Assembly: GCA_016946835.1 (NCBI GenBank)
Contig: JACVTC010000017.1
Span: forward strand, 765,001-827,000
Source: Neocallimastix lanati (nom. inval.)
Taxonomy: Eukaryota > Neocallimastigomycota > Neocallimastigomycetes > Neocallimastigales > Neocallimastigaceae
DNA: 62,000 nucleotides
Direction of reading: 5' to 3'
Below the pieces are notes generated by a model, which was given only the letters and a program-made list of their open reading frames with translations, searched no databases and was not told where the DNA came from. This document shows, piece by piece, positions 12,725 through 27,428 of the stretch. A program made the position numbers and the translations under genes. Position 1 is the stretch's first letter. Each line of letters starts with the position of its first letter.

Positions 12725-14480
12725 CATAAACACAATTAATATAATAAATATTTAATAATTTTTTTTATTAATTAAATTATTTAAATTTTAATTTGCCAAA
12801 TTGAAAGATTAATAATATCAAATAATTATTAAAGAAAAAATAATTGTAATAATAGATATAATAAATAAATTAAAAAATGATTTATATTTATATTATTAGA
12901 TATAATGAAAAATGCTCTTCCACTTTTCCGACTTAATTCATAAATCCTGTTATTTAGAAGAATTATATTCGAATTCATTTCTTTTGTTGTGTTTGTGAAA
13001 TAAATAATAAAAAAGAGTAAAATACTATGGTTATCATTGATACAAATGATACAATTTAATATAATAGGGAAATGTTCAAGTAAAAAAAATAAAAAAATAT
13101 ATATATATAATATATATATTTTAAACGATTTTTTGGCAAATAATATATCTATTGACCGAGAATATTTAAAATAATATTTTATGAAAAATATATGAAACAG
13201 AAAATTAAAAAAAAAAAAAAAAAAAAAAAACTCATAAAGTTTATTGCTTTTTTAGTTATATATAATAACTCTAAATAAATAATTTTTCAAAAAAAAAAAA
13301 AATAAAATAAAATAAAATATAAAAAAAAAAAGAGAATCATTTTATATTATATATAAAGCTTAAATTAACAATTAAAAATTATTAATTTTTATATTAACAC
13401 TATTCGTGTCTAATATTGAAATTCAATTTACTTGGCATTTCCTTTTTTTTCAATTTTTTTTTTTTTTTAATTAAATAAAATTCCATTTATATCTATCATA
13501 AATCATATTTTTTTATTAATCTATTTTTTTATATAAAAAAAAAGTATATTAATTATAAAAAAAAGAAATTGAATAAAAAATATTATTAATTATAATTATA
13601 ATTGATTTTTTTTGATTATTTTATTTTATTTTTTTTTAAAAAATATAATATATAAGTTTAATTAAATTAAAATATATTAAAATATATTATTATATATTTT
13701 TTATTATATAGAAAATAAATATTATATTAAATACAAAGAATTTGTGTACATAAATGAAGTTTATACATTAATAAAATGTTAAGATATACAAATTCTATTA
13801 ATTAATTAAAATAATTAAAAACTTATATTTTTGTTCAATACCAAAATATATATTAACAAATAATTTTACAGTTTTGAAACATTTTGCTCAAAAAAAAAAA
13901 AATAAAAAAATAAAATAAAATAAAAAAGGAATAAATTTTTTTTTAATTAAAAAAAAAAATTTAAAAATATTTTAATATATATATTCAACCTTTTCCTTTT
14001 TTTTTATTTTTCCTATTTTTTTTATTAAAAATTTAAATAACATTATAAATAGAAGTTGAATTTATAAATTTAACTTCTATATAATTAACAAATATATTAA
14101 AATAATAATAGAATTAATATTTCTCTTCTGGAGTTTTTTCAAATATCCAAAGTATTCATTGTTTTTTTTTTTTTCATTACAAATAATTTTTTAAATAAAA
14201 TATTAATTTTTGATAAACCATATATAAAAAAAATATTATATATAATTTTTTTTCTAATATCATAATATAATATTAATTAATACATAATTATTAATCATTA
14301 TTAACAAATTTTATTATTATTATATATTATTATTTTTTGTAGGAAATATATATCTATACAGAAAAACTATAGAAATAAAAAATAACTTTAAAAAATAAAA
14401 CAATATTAATATTAATAAAAAAAATAATAATTAAAAATAGAAAAAAAAATTAAAAAGAAAAATAATTAAAAATATAATAA

Positions 14481-14535
<55 letters not shown>

Positions 14536-14621
14536 AGTAAAAAAAATAATAAAAAAAAAGATAAAAATAGAATATAAATAGAATAAAAAAATAGTTGTTT
14601 TAAAAGTATTTTATATACAAA

Positions 14622-16217
14622 ATGAATAATCTTTTATTTTCTTCAATAATAGGTTATTATTTATTTTTCGTATATTAATATAATATTATATATAATATAT
14701 TTTCATTATTTGTTAACATTTTTTTATTTTAATAAATAATTTTTAAAATATATACATGTACCATCAAAAAAAAAAATATATATATATATATATATTACCA
14801 AAAAAAAAATTAGTATTAACTTATATTGTTAATATTAGTAACGCTGTGAATTTCAAAGTAATATGTGCACCATTTGATTATGGAGGTACAGGAGTATCTG
14901 TAAATATCGATGGTACTTCTTATCCTATGACTTCAGCTAATAATGATATTTATTTTGAATATAATTTTAATGGCACCCCAAAAAATTATTATTATGAAAT
15001 TACTGGTACTGCCTTAAATGAACTTTCTTTAATTGAAACACCAAGAGCTTGGGATTCACAAAGTGATACTACATTAAATGAAGTCTATGGTCGTAAATAT
15101 ACCATTGGTGATAGTATAATTCAAACTATTCCAAGACTTTATGAGAAACTTGAAGGTTATGATAAATATTCTCTTCTTTTTCAAGAAGGAGAAGTTCCAG
15201 TCATTAATGTTCATCTTAATCCTATGGATTATGCTGAATTAATTGGATTAACTGATGATAATAAAAAAAAATATACCATTGAATTTGAATTATATACGTA
15301 AATATTAAAAAGAAAAAAAAAATTACAATATAATTAAATATTAAATATTAACAATTAATTATATTGAATAAATATATTATATGTATATATATTTATATAA
15401 TTTTATTTATTTACATTAACCTATGATAGTCCATATGAAAAATATCATTTTACAAATGCTACAATTAAACTTTCTGGTCAAGGTTCTATTACTCAAGAAA
15501 AAAAACCATACAAAATTGATCTCTCAGGAAATGAACAAGATAAACAAAATTCTGAAATCTATAAAAGAAAAGAATTTAAATTACGTAGTTTACGTTATGA
15601 TGAATCTTACATTAAAAACAAAATTGCTGGAGATATTGCTGAATCTCTAGGATTACCAATTGTTCAAACTGCTCCATGTAGACTATATATAAATAATAAA
15701 TCTTATGGTTTATATGAAATATCCGATATGTATAAAAAGAAGTTTTTAAGAAGATTCTTTAATCCACCAAAAAATGGTGATGATTATGTTTATGGTTCAT
15801 TATATAAGGTATAGAAAAAAAAAATAAATAATTTGATATATGAAATTTGTAATATATCATTTTTATTTATTTTTATATTTTTATTTATTTTAATTTTATT
15901 TTATTATTATTTTTTTGTGAAATTATTAATTTTAATAATATTTTATTTTAATAAAAAATGGAAAAAAAAATATATATATATATATATATTGATTAAATTA
16001 GGGTGTATCACAAGAATCTTATCCAGCTTATTTATATGATGATTTCGGAACTGTAGAAATTTCTGAACTTTATGAGACTATTGTTCCTTCTACTCAAAAT
16101 GCTCAAAATCCATATGCTGATCTTCAAAATATGATGGCGTAAAAATCTTTTTTTATATTATAATAGAACTAAACAAATCAATTATATAAATTATATAAAA
16201 ATTTTACATAATGTTAT

Positions 16218-16261
<44 letters not shown>

Positions 16262-17608
16262 AAAAATAAAATAATAATAATAATAATAATAAAATTTAAA
16301 TTTTATTAATATATAATATTTTTTATATATATCTATAAAAAAAAAAAAAGATGGTTAAAGTCTGTACAACCAAATACTTCAAAAGAAGAAATTGAAAAAA
16401 GATTTGATGTTGATATGTTCTTAAAATAGTAAGTTTATGTATAAATATTAAATAATTAATAAATAGAGTTTTAATGATAATATTGTTATTGTTAAATAAT
16501 ATAAATTATAATGTATTAATGAAATATTGTTATTAATTTAATATAAATAAATAATAAAAACTTAATAGTGCTCTTATTGAATATTTAACTTGCCATTGGG
16601 ATGGGTAAATATAAAATATAATAAATATTGGTATTATAAAATAAGAGATAATAAAATTATTTAATAAATTAACCATTACATCTTATTAATATATATATAT
16701 ATTAATTGTAATTACTATATATTTTATATTAAATAGTTATCTTAGTCACGGTAACAATTTCTTTATTTACGTTGAACCAAATAATGGTAAATATCACTTT
16801 TTATCATATGACTTTGATATGACTTTTGGTAAATGGTGTGAAGCAAAAGAGGTATGCATATTATATAACATAATATATATTATATATAATAAATTATATA
16901 TATTTCATATTATATATGATTATTAATAGTATTAAATTTGTAAATAAAGAACATATAAATATTAATTTTTATTATTAAAATTTTATTTATATTTTAAATT
17001 GAAAACTTTAATTAATTATATAGGGTACTATTGATGATTATGTTACTAATGTTGTTGAAACAGATAAAAGGGTTTATGGTACTGGACCACAAAGAAAACC
17101 TTTACTTTATTCAAATATTTTATCTAATCCAAATATTAAACCACAATTTGAAGAATTAGTAAAAAATGTTGTTACTAATTTATTTAACATTCAGGCCTTA
17201 GGTCCAAGAATTGATTACTTCTTTACTTTCTTAAAAAATGATATGTATTGGGATGTTGATTGTATAAACAAAACAATTGAAACAAAATTTTTCCAGGGTG
17301 CTGATGCTCAAGAAGTACCAACCGTTGAAATTATAAATCAACAATACTCTGACATTGATACTGATCCAGAAAATATGAAAGCATTTATTAAATACAAATC
17401 ATCTAATCTTGCAAAAATATATGGTATTCAATCTTTTAATAAAGAAAGTAAATTGGGTACTGTTGGTAATAAAATCATAGCTACTGAAAAATCAGAAAAA
17501 GATGATGAATCATCTGTATTATTCCATGGCAGTAGTAATGATTCCACAATTAATAAGCCAACTGTATTATTATTAATTATAAGTTTTTTATTTACCTTCT
17601 TTATGTAA
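14622..17608 (+). CDS. CotH-domain secreted/GPI-anchored protein, paralog 2 (8 exons)
   Basis: Exon model: 14622-14652, 14814-15297, 15430-15808, 16002-16138, 16351-16428, 16569-16604, 16737-16851, 17024-17608. It gives 1845 nt, 614 residues; introns are GT-AG and phases are consistent. Signal peptide at about residues 1-21 (ends NISNA). The CotH kinase family body (PF08757) includes RLYINNKSYGLYEISDMYKK and the acidic YDFDMTFGKW motif near residue 407. A hydrophobic GPI-type tail (PTVLLLIISFLFTFFM) ends the protein. It is a clear paralog of the upstream CotH gene on the same strand. Introns 1-4 sit at the same codons in both; introns 5-7 (16429-16568, 16605-16736, 16852-17023) occur only here. 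Role by family: possible atypical kinase or surface protein; the target is unknown. The poly-A run at 16217-16259 lies within intron 4. Confidence 0.9.
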
Positions 17609-18927
17609 AAGAGTTGATTAGTTTTTAAATATTTATTACTTTTCTTTCTGTTTTTATTGAAATAAATGAAAATAAAAATAAAAAAAAAATAAAAAAATAA
17701 AAATAAAATAAATAGATAAAAAATAAAAAAATAAAATAAAATAAAATAAAAAATAAAAAGTAAAAAATAAAAAAATTAAAGACAAAAAATGAAATATCAA
17801 CAAAAAAAAAAAAAAAAAATTAAATAAAAATTAAATAAAAGTAAAAAAATAAAATTAGGAAAAATTAAAATAGGAAAAATAAAAAAAAATAAAAATTAAA
17901 ATTAAAATCGAAACCGAAAATAAAGTAGATTATAAAATAGTCTCTAAATATTTAAATAAAATCTTTTTTAAATTTAGTATATTTAGTAGCATTACAATGA
18001 TAATAATATTAAATAGTTGACATTAAAACATACTATTAGTAAATATTAATAATTATTATTATATATCATTTTTATTATTTTGTATTGATGTAATATTTAT
18101 TATTAATTCGTAAATATACATTAATATTTAGTAGCATTACAATGATAATAATATTAAATAGTTGACATTAAAACATACTATTAGTAAATATTAATAATTA
18201 TTATTATATATCATTTTTATTATTTTGTATTGATGTAATATTTATTATTAATTCGTAAATATACATTAATATTTAGTAGCATTACAATGATAATAATATT
18301 AAATAGTTGACATTAAAACATACTATTAGTAAATATTAATAATTATTATTATATATCATTTTTATTATTTTGTATTGATGTAATATTTATTATTAATTCG
18401 TAAATATACATTAATATTTAGTAGCATTACAATGATAATAATATTAAATAGTTGACATTAAAACATACTATTAGTAAATATTAATAATTATTATTATATA
18501 TCATTTTTATTATTTTGTATTGATGTAATATTTATTATTAATTCGTAAATATACATTAATATTTATTAAAAATAATAATAATAATAATAATAATAATTTT
18601 AATAATAATTCGTAATAATAATATTAGTAAAATGAATAAACAATAAAAAATAAAAATAAAAGAAAAGAAAAAAGAAAATAAAATAAAAAAGATAAATTTT
18701 AGTACATACAGCCATTTGTTTATTAAATTTATAGAATTAATAAAATTTACTTTTTATCAAAAGTAGATTTTTTAATAAATTATAATATAATTAAAAAATT
18801 TAAAAAAAAAAATAAAATAAAAATAAAAAAAAAAAAAGTAAAAAAAGAAATAATAAAAAAATATGTCATAATAAAAAATTTACTTTAATTTCAAAAAAAA
18901 TAAAAAAAAAAAAAAAAAAAATAAAAA

Positions 18928-18972
<45 letters not shown>

Positions 18973-19154
18973 ATGAATTAATAAATAAAAGAATAAGTTT
19001 AACTTTGGAACTATTTTCATAAGCACTGGAAGTGTATTCTCTTTCTAATCTTAAAAAAAAAAAAAAAAAAAAAAAAGAAAAATTCATATATATCAACAAA
19101 TGTAAATTTTAATATATATTAAATAATTTAAAAAAAATTTTTTTGAATAGGAAT
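17609..19154. other. Gene-free AAATA-rich spacer
   Basis: Consists of AAAATAAAAT-type low-complexity DNA after the CotH gene, the 145-bp tandem array, and an (AAAT)n run at about 18920-18973. No gene is seen. Confidence 0.6.
17981..18560. repeat. Tandem repeat, 4 x 145 bp
   Basis: Four apparently identical 145-bp units starting ATTTAGTAGCATTACAATG at 17981, 18126, 18271 and 18416. Each contains AATAGTTGACATTAAAACAT and ends near ATTCGTAAATATACATTAAT. Confidence 0.95.
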
Positions 19155-19219
19155 TTTGAAGTATTTAAGTTTTATCTATTTATAAAGTATATATTTTATT
19201 TTGAAATTTTATCTATTTA
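19155..19219. repeat. Left part of the interrupted TATTTTATTTTGAAATT minisatellite
   Basis: The sequence CTATTTATAAAGTATATATT followed by TTATTTTGAAATTTTATCTATTTA is the same motif as the array at 23185-23525. It sits on the other side of the LINE at 19220-23184, so the array appears split by that insertion. Confidence 0.7.
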
Positions 19220-19867
19220 CGAACCCAATGATATGGACTGTTTTTTTTTTTAGGGCCATAAAGGGTTGATGGAAAAGGAATAGCTTATATCAGGTGTACT
19301 AATTAACAGTTTTCTGTAGTTCTGGTAATAATCAATGATTATCCTTTCTTAAGTGGCTTCTACTACCAAGAGAGAAATTTTGGAATATAGGAACACTATA
19401 GAAAGTAAACCCGATGTTTTATATTATAAATAATTATTAATAATTATTATTAATATAATATTTTTATAATTTTGTATTATGGAAGTAAAATTTTATTATT
19501 AATACATTGATATAAACCAGATATGTAGTATCATTGGAGTTGTATATTTAATAATATTTTTCTACATATTATTATTGTAATGAATATCTATTGTATTTTT
19601 TTACTTTAGCATTACCTTTATATATATATATATTTTCTATAATATTATTTAAATTCATGTAGCTATTGTAAAATAAAAATGTAGGAGATTGATTCACTTA
19701 AAAAACTTATGTTTAAGACTTTATTTAACGGATGGGAATTTTATTATAGTCTTTCACTACTAACAATTTATTTACTTTCACATTTTAGTTAATCTATGAT
19801 TATTTTTACTGAAAATTATTACATTATACTGCTCTTTTTAATCGATTAGAAAATCAAAAATTCAAAG

Positions 19868-19917
<50 letters not shown>

Positions 19918-20869
19918 TAGATTTATAGTTCATTATGAAAAGACAGCTGTTGTGGAATATCTATTGACAACACAAGGTTGATTTTAATCCGTGGTATACA
20001 TTCATGGATCAATGTTAAAATGAAGGACTTTATTCATTTTAGGTACAAAAAAAAAAAAAAAAAATTCAAGGATAATATTTTGTCAGTGAAAAGAATTATT
20101 AAATTCAATGATAGTTTCTTCAGGATAAAAGAGTATACACTTCAAATTTCAACCACTCAAAATTTGAAAAAAAGTATTTGAAAAAGCAACATTATGAATT
20201 AAAATTTCATATTGTAGATGTTCCAAATGGAATCTGTTTCTTTTCAGCAATTAAAATAAAATTTTAATATCTAATAATACATCTAATAATACAAACTCAC
20301 CAAATTTCAGTTCAACTAATTTAGTAAATGTTATAAATGCCCAATCATGAATTCAGTACTCCCAATATATCTAATATTAATTCTCTTAATTCTCAAAATC
20401 CAATTTCATATTCTAACACGAAAAAGTTTTCTTTTTATGTCTTAGTTGGAATACCAAATGGATAGAATTTTGTGAAAAAGAGATAATATTGAGTACTTCA
20501 ACACAATTTTTAAAACCCTTATTCCTATGTTTTCAGGGTAACAGGTAATAGTACCAATGATGCTAGAAATCCATGTAAAGTAAAAAAAAAACACTTCCCA
20601 ACTACAAATATTTTACAGAAAAGAATGGAGAATGGATCCAAATACGCCAGGTTGCAGAGGTTTATATCATGAGTATCTTGTCTCATGTCAAAGCAGTCCT
20701 TGAAGATAATTTTTATACTCATCTTGTTTTTTTTTAACAACATATAGTCGATGGAATCACTTTTAAGTGTTCTGTGTTCTGTAGGTAAATGTCTATAATA
20801 TTCCTCACTAAGAAACACTCATTATAAGTCCGATAGGCATTCTCTGAAGTTTTTCATATGGCTTCAGAA

Positions 20870-21623
20870 TCACTTTAAATCATCCATTTAATTCTTCTCG
20901 GAGACTTTAACATGAGCACCACTGATTTACAAAATAAATTAATCAATAGCAATCTTGGAAACTGGTTTATTCTTCCGATTAATGGTCCACCTATTTCATG
21001 GACTTAGAGATAGATATTCATCGGATATTAACCAAATGTTAGTCAACTCAAATAAAATATCAAGTGCTTATTTTGTTGATTATCCTGATCATAAACCCCT
21101 GGTAGTTTATTTCAAGAAAATTACCTCAAATGAATCATTCTTTTTACCAAAAAAAAAAGAAAAAAAAAATGTTAGGTGGGATAGGCATAAAAGTCTTGAA
21201 CTTAAGAAATAAATTTGTGATCATAATAAATTTAAGATTCTTAGTGAAGAATTAGGAAATGAAGAACTTTCAGCAGATAGTATAGTTGAAAAGTTCATTA
21301 ACACAATTAATTTTATTGCTAAGAATTTTATCGATTACATCTTCAAAAGAAATCAGAAATGCGATGCTTAGAATGTTCCTTAAAATTTATTGTCTTCATA
21401 AGGTAAAACATATTAAATACAAACAAATTAAACGTTATGTTTCTGCAAATGATTCTAATGAATTTGCTAAAAATAGTTGACTCGTATAACAGACTATGTG
21501 AATCAATTCATAAAAAATTTAACGAATTTAGGAAAAGAGAATATTTATGTTGAATTAAAATTGGAAGTTCGTTAGCTCTTAAAAAATGATAATAGGAAAG
21601 CGTGGAAATGGATAAAAAAGAAT

Positions 21624-21687
<64 letters not shown>

Positions 21688-22862
21688 TCAATATTTCATG
21701 GTCTCTCATATTATTAAAAACAATATCTATGGACTTTTTTCTTCTACAGATGAAAAATTAAAAAGCTTGGCATTCTCAATAAATATTCTTAGGGTCGGAT
21801 TCTTCAGGTCGTTGTCTTTCTAAAGATTACTGGAAAGATTCTGATGCACTAAGGAATTTGTGAAGCAACAAGGATGGGAAATTAACCAAGGTATTAGCAA
21901 TGAAGCAATCACATCTACGCCTAATTTTAAAGCTTGTGATCCTGATGGTATTCCAATGGAATTCTTTAAAGCTTTGATTCCTGGTAAATTTAATTCAAAA
22001 GAATCAGGTGAAAATAATAGTAATATTTCATATGGCTTTAAATGTCTCAAAGCCTTAATCAATTGTATATGGAATGGTGATTTCCCAAAATCATGGAATA
22101 ACGCATCGATAGTTTCTATTCATAAAAAGGGCGATCCATCAGATTATAATAACTATTGTGGCATCTCTCTTATCAATAATAGATTAAAAATTATAGTAAA
22201 AAATCATAGTTTATAGAATCTCTAAATATGGAATTGATGAAGGATTTATAAGACCTGAACAATATGGATTTTGTAATCGAAAAGAATGTATAAGTCTTTA
22301 CACTACATTAAGAATTATATGTCAGAGACAAAAATTTGAAAATAAAGATATTTACCTAAATTTTTTTGGACCTTAAAAAACCGTATGACTTCAGTTCCCA
22401 TATATAATGTATTTATGAAGATTCATCACTTAGGTATTAGAGATAAGAGTGATAAATTTATTGAAAACTTATACGTATCTTCCAAGGCCTGTGTAAGGGT
22501 TGATGGACAATTATTGGGAATCATTTAGTATTAAGAAAGGAGATTGCCAAGGTTGTTCCCTTTCACCAATTTTATTTAACTTGTACATTAATGATATCTT
22601 TTAATAAATGCGATAAATATGAAATCTCAGTTAGTGATAAACGTTGTTGTGGAGGTCTCTTTGCAGATGACATTGTGTTATGTGCAAACTCCAATAAGAT
22701 CTCAATTTAAAGAATTGTTAAAATTTTCCAGTAGATGGGCTAGAAATAATGAAAATGTAAAATTTGGTATCAATCAATGTGCAAATTTTAGTAGTAATAC
22801 GAAAGGGAAGTTTCAAAGAATTCTTAATAATAGTAATCCTACCTTTTTTATCTTTCAAGTTT
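20870..22862 (+). pseudogene. LINE endonuclease-reverse transcriptase ORF, broken
   Basis: Endonuclease: ILLGDFNM at about 20891 and PDHKPLVV at about 21085 match the GDFN and SDH motifs of APE-type LINE endonucleases. Reverse transcriptase: DPDGIPMEFFKALIP at about 21940, GDFPKSW then VSIHKKGDPSDYNNY and GISL at about 22077-22170, QYGF at about 22261, and a catalytic FADD (GLFADDIVLCA) at about 22653-22685. The motifs fall in at least four different frames with in-frame stops between them. It would encode the single long replication protein of the element. Family assignment beyond APE-type LINE is not possible by eye. Confidence 0.85.
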
Positions 22863-23010
22863 AAGAGTTACCTCAAACGAAATTGTACCTACCTTGGTGG
22901 TACCTTTTTTCAAATGATTTAGAATTGAAACCCGATCATACAGAGGATTTTTTATGTAATTAATAAATGAATAAATAAATAAAGTTTAAAGTTTGCAATA
23001 ATTGCTGCTG

Positions 23011-23530
<520 letters not shown>

Positions 23531-23559
23531 TTATATATTTATTTAAATATATAAAAATA

Positions 23560-23800
23560 AATGATTTATATTCCACCAAGAGAATCAGCATTGAACCGAT
23601 ATTGCAAAGAAGAACCACTATTACTAGTCCTTCGAGTACATCTTATTACAGAAATAGTAATAATCGTTCTTCACACAACGAATTTATGGAAATTGAATCT
23701 CTTGATAATATTTCTCTTTGTTCTAGTGAGAGTTTAATGGACACCATACTATCGACTTTACATATGTTAACATTTCTTATTTATTTTATTAAATAATTTT
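23560..23800 (+). pseudogene. Unrecognised coding-like fragment
   Basis: The plus frame gives RRTTITSPSSTSYYR then SHNEFMEIESLDNI, a Ser/Asn-rich segment with normal codon composition but no start context, ending at 23796. Further scraps in the same style (NMENQYMNETSIIYSLLR) occur near 24243-24310, beyond the island at 23880-24130. This may be a small gene cut by a repeat insertion. No family is recognised. Confidence 0.3.
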
Positions 23801-23879
23801 TGTTGAAATGATTTCGAATTACATCCTAATATTATTACTACTTCGAAAAATTTCTCTTTATCTCTTTATTTATATGTCT

Positions 23880-24135
23880 TTTCAGTTTTTATCCTGGTGA
23901 TTAGTGCTCAGGGGGATTAACACACAAAAGATTTCTAGATCGACCCCATAACTGAGCGATTTTCATCCTCCACAGGGTGTTTTTCCCTATAAATGAAGTT
24001 CATATTTCGTTCCCCAAGATAAGTATTCTTGTTGCTAGACTATATAACTGCTAGCCTACATGATCTGTGAGAGGATTAGTGAAGTCGCTCCTCCGTTCGA
24101 CGATGATGGTTCAAGAGGATCATTGAAACCAATCA
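23880..24135. repeat. GC-richer island, possible repeat family B copy
   Basis: Mixed-composition island containing GAAGTCGCTCCTCC, which shares TCGCTCCTCC with the 12.1-kb island, and GGTGTTTTTCCC-type blocks. It holds no open frame. A B-box-like GGTTCAAGAGG is at about 24110, but no matching A box or tRNA fold was found. Confidence 0.3.
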
Positions 24136-24641
24136 TAATTTTTGATCTACCAATTATACCTTAAATAAATGAAATCATTAGAAGATACCATGAAAATGAA
24201 CAACAATTAACTAAAATATAAATACAATCAATAATTTTAATAATATGGAAAATCAATATATGAATGAAACATCTATTATTTATTCTTTGTTAAGAAATAC
24301 TTTTAGAAATGTATAATTAATAAACATAACTGATAATAATAATAGTAATAATATCAGTATTACTACTTGAATTACTTTTAATGATAATAAATTATAATAT
24401 TATTGATCAACTGAGATATTATGATAATCATAATATAATTCATAGAGTTAATTTTCTTCTTTGATAATAGTATCACTAATAGATTATTAGTTTCATTAAA
24501 TGATACCTTCAACAATATTAATATAAAAAATAATGAAGTTATTAATGTTTTAATTTTAAAAAAGTATCAATTCATTTGTATGACAATTTATTTTAAAAAA
24601 TTTATAAATCATTTATTTTTAAAAATTAAAAAAAAAAAATA

Positions 24642-24679
<38 letters not shown>

Positions 24680-24809
24680 AAAAATAAATTAAATAATTAA
24701 ATATATGTTATTTAAATTATTTTTATATTTTTATTTTTTGGTTCTTGATTTTTTTTATTTTTCATTTTCTCTCAAATATATATTATAATAAATATTGTAT
24801 AAAAAAATA

Positions 24810-24855
<46 letters not shown>

Positions 24856-26350
24856 TTACAAAATATTATATTATACTTAAAATTAATCAAATATTAGTAT
24901 TTAATTCTATGTTTTCAAAGTTAAGAATTATAAAAGAAAAAAAAAATTTATTTATTAAAAAATTATAAAATATATTTATTATATACATATAATCTTAACA
25001 AAAAATGTATTTCTAATAACAAAATAATTCAAAACAAATAATTAAATCAAAATATAAATAAGTATAAATGTATATATAAATAAACCTATATATAACCAAT
25101 TCATTTCATTATTATATTAAAAATTTATCAAAAGTATTCCAAAGATCTTAAACATTTTTTAAATAATTAAATAATAATAACAAAGATAATCATAATACAA
25201 ATAATATATATTTTTTATTATAAGTATTATAAATATTATTTGTTATGAATATTTCATTCCTATCAATTAATTCTTCTTCGAGAGTCTTCTTCCCTAATTT
25301 CTTATTTTATAGTTTTTTGAAAAATTCACTATTAATATTATTCTAATTGGCATTAGTAATTTCTTTAAACTATTATTGATTTATATACTATTAAATTCCA
25401 AATGTTTAAGAGCTTCAGAGTCGAAAAGATAAGAAAAGAAAAAAATTTAAAGTTATAATTTTTTTATGTTAAAACAATAATTTCATATATTTTTAATAAT
25501 AAATAAAGTTGATTTATAGTCATTTATATAATACTCAATTTTCTTATATAAAAAAAAAAAAAGTTAAAAAAGATAAACTTTATAAAAAAAAATTTTTATT
25601 AAAATAAAAAAAGTTTATCATAATCTTTTTTTTTTTTTTTAATGTATTGAAATATTTATCATAATCTTTTTTTTTTTTTTTTTTTTATTGTATAGAAATA
25701 TTTAATGTAACACAATACCACCATTAAATTTTTAAAGTATAAATAAATATTTTTGATATGAAGAAAAAAAATTTTTTTTTATATTTTAATTTAAATAAAA
25801 TTACTAAAAAAAAATTAAATGTAAAAAATAAAAAAAAAACATAATAATAATAAAGTTTATCATTACATTAGATATCAAAGACATGGTTAATTTTATTTTA
25901 TAATTATTTTTAAAGATATTAAATTTTGATTAGTATGTTTTTAAGTAGAATTATTGAATAACTCTATTTTTTTATATGTTAATTTCTTGGTTATTATCAA
26001 TCTTTTAAATATATATTTAAAATTATTAATAATTAAGATTATTAAAAAAAATTAACTGATCAAATAAATTTTAAAACTTTTAAATCTAAACTAATTTTTT
26101 TAATCAATTAATCAATAAAAAAAAAAAAGTATATTATTATATACTTGTTATTATTTCTATACATAGAATTATTAAAAAAATCAATGATAATAAATTAATA
26201 ATTAATTAAATAAAATATATATAGTTAAATAAAAATGAAATTAATTTAATATAGAAATTATATATAGAAATTTATCTTTATTAAATAATTTTAATATTTT
26301 ATTTTTAATAAAAATAAGATCCTCTATTATATTACATATATAATTTCATA
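24136..26350. other. AT-rich gene-free spacer
   Basis: Homopolymers (24645-24676, 24820-24851) and AT-rich sequence. Apart from the coding scrap near 24243-24310, no gene, repeat family or structured element was seen. Confidence 0.55.
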
Positions 26351-26470
26351 GGACTGTTTCTCTGTTTCTCAGCTAGATTAGGATGCTCATAAACAACTAA
26401 AGAAAATGAATATGTTAATGCTGATAGTGAGTGGATTGTTGAAAATGATTATCTATTCAAAATGCTGTAG
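26351..26470 (+). pseudogene. Decayed fungal dockerin module
   Basis: The frame reads CFSARLGCS, stop, then EYVNADSEWIVENDYLFKM. This follows the fungal (CBM10-like, PF02013) dockerin pattern: C-W/F-S-x-x-LG-x-C, a hydrophobic-Y/V-x-D-x-x-G/E-W-x-V-E-N segment, then a final aromatic-Cys. The second Cys pair and last Cys are lost and there is an in-frame stop. An Asn-rich (AAT)n linker-like segment follows, as between dockerins and catalytic domains in anaerobic fungi. It is probably the N-terminal docking module of the esterase remnant at 27429-28345. Confidence 0.5.
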
Positions 26471-26512
26471 ACGACAACAATAATAATTGAAATTCATGGG
26501 AACAAATCAATA

Positions 26513-26560
<48 letters not shown>

Positions 26561-27162
26561 TGATAAACAAATTATAATAATAAATATAAAATGTTTATGC
26601 TGAAAGTTGTCTTTGCGTTCTTAACGTTAGATAAGAAGTTTTTAACAACTTTTATTAATAAAAATTTATTTGTTTATTTTATTATATAAAAATAAACTTT
26701 TTATTAACACAAAACTATTTTTAATAAATAATTAAATAAAATTAATTATTTTATATTTTAGTTATATTCACTCTAATATAACTAAAAAAATATATTTTTG
26801 TTTATGTATTTATTTTATTTATTATAAAATAACATACAACTGGACTTTTATTACTTATTTTCTCTTTTCCTTTTTTTAATAAAGTCTACTTTTCTAAATT
26901 ATTTCTTAATTAAATTTTTATACTATAATTTTCATAATAATTTAAGTTTATAATATTAATATTATATGTTATATTAATATTATGTGAGAATAATATAATA
27001 ATACAATAATAATTTATAAATAGTAATATATAAAAATAATATAAAATAATTAATATAAAATAATATAAAATAAACTTTAAATACATTATTAAACTACTTT
27101 AATTTCATTTCATACATTTGGTATACATTTTGTTTACATTTTCATAAAATTTATATAATTTT

Positions 27163-27428
<266 letters not shown>

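Larger units (their letters stand above)
7738..14621. other. 6.9-kb gene-free AT-rich spacer between CotH paralogs
   Basis: No gene was found. The spacer holds poly-A/T tracts (for example 8078-8120 and 14482-14534), a TA/TATG microsatellite at about 8611-8650, two tandem arrays, a TTATTATTGCTA-type minisatellite, a repeat-family B island and a long hairpin; those with clear limits are listed separately. A weaker hairpin lies at 14049-14080 (16-nt arms, one mismatch). Leucine- or isoleucine-only frames at 12350-12632 are translated repeat, not genes. Confidence 0.6.

Noticed and set aside
17981-18560. Possible CRISPR-like array
   Set aside because: The units are contiguous 145-bp tandem copies without variable spacers, in a eukaryotic context.
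20525-20818. 97-codon minus-strand frame
   Set aside because: Lies antisense to LINE copy 1 and has no recognisable features.
24060-24130. B-box-like GTTCGA and GGTTCAAG words
   Set aside because: No A box at the right distance and no tRNA-like fold.
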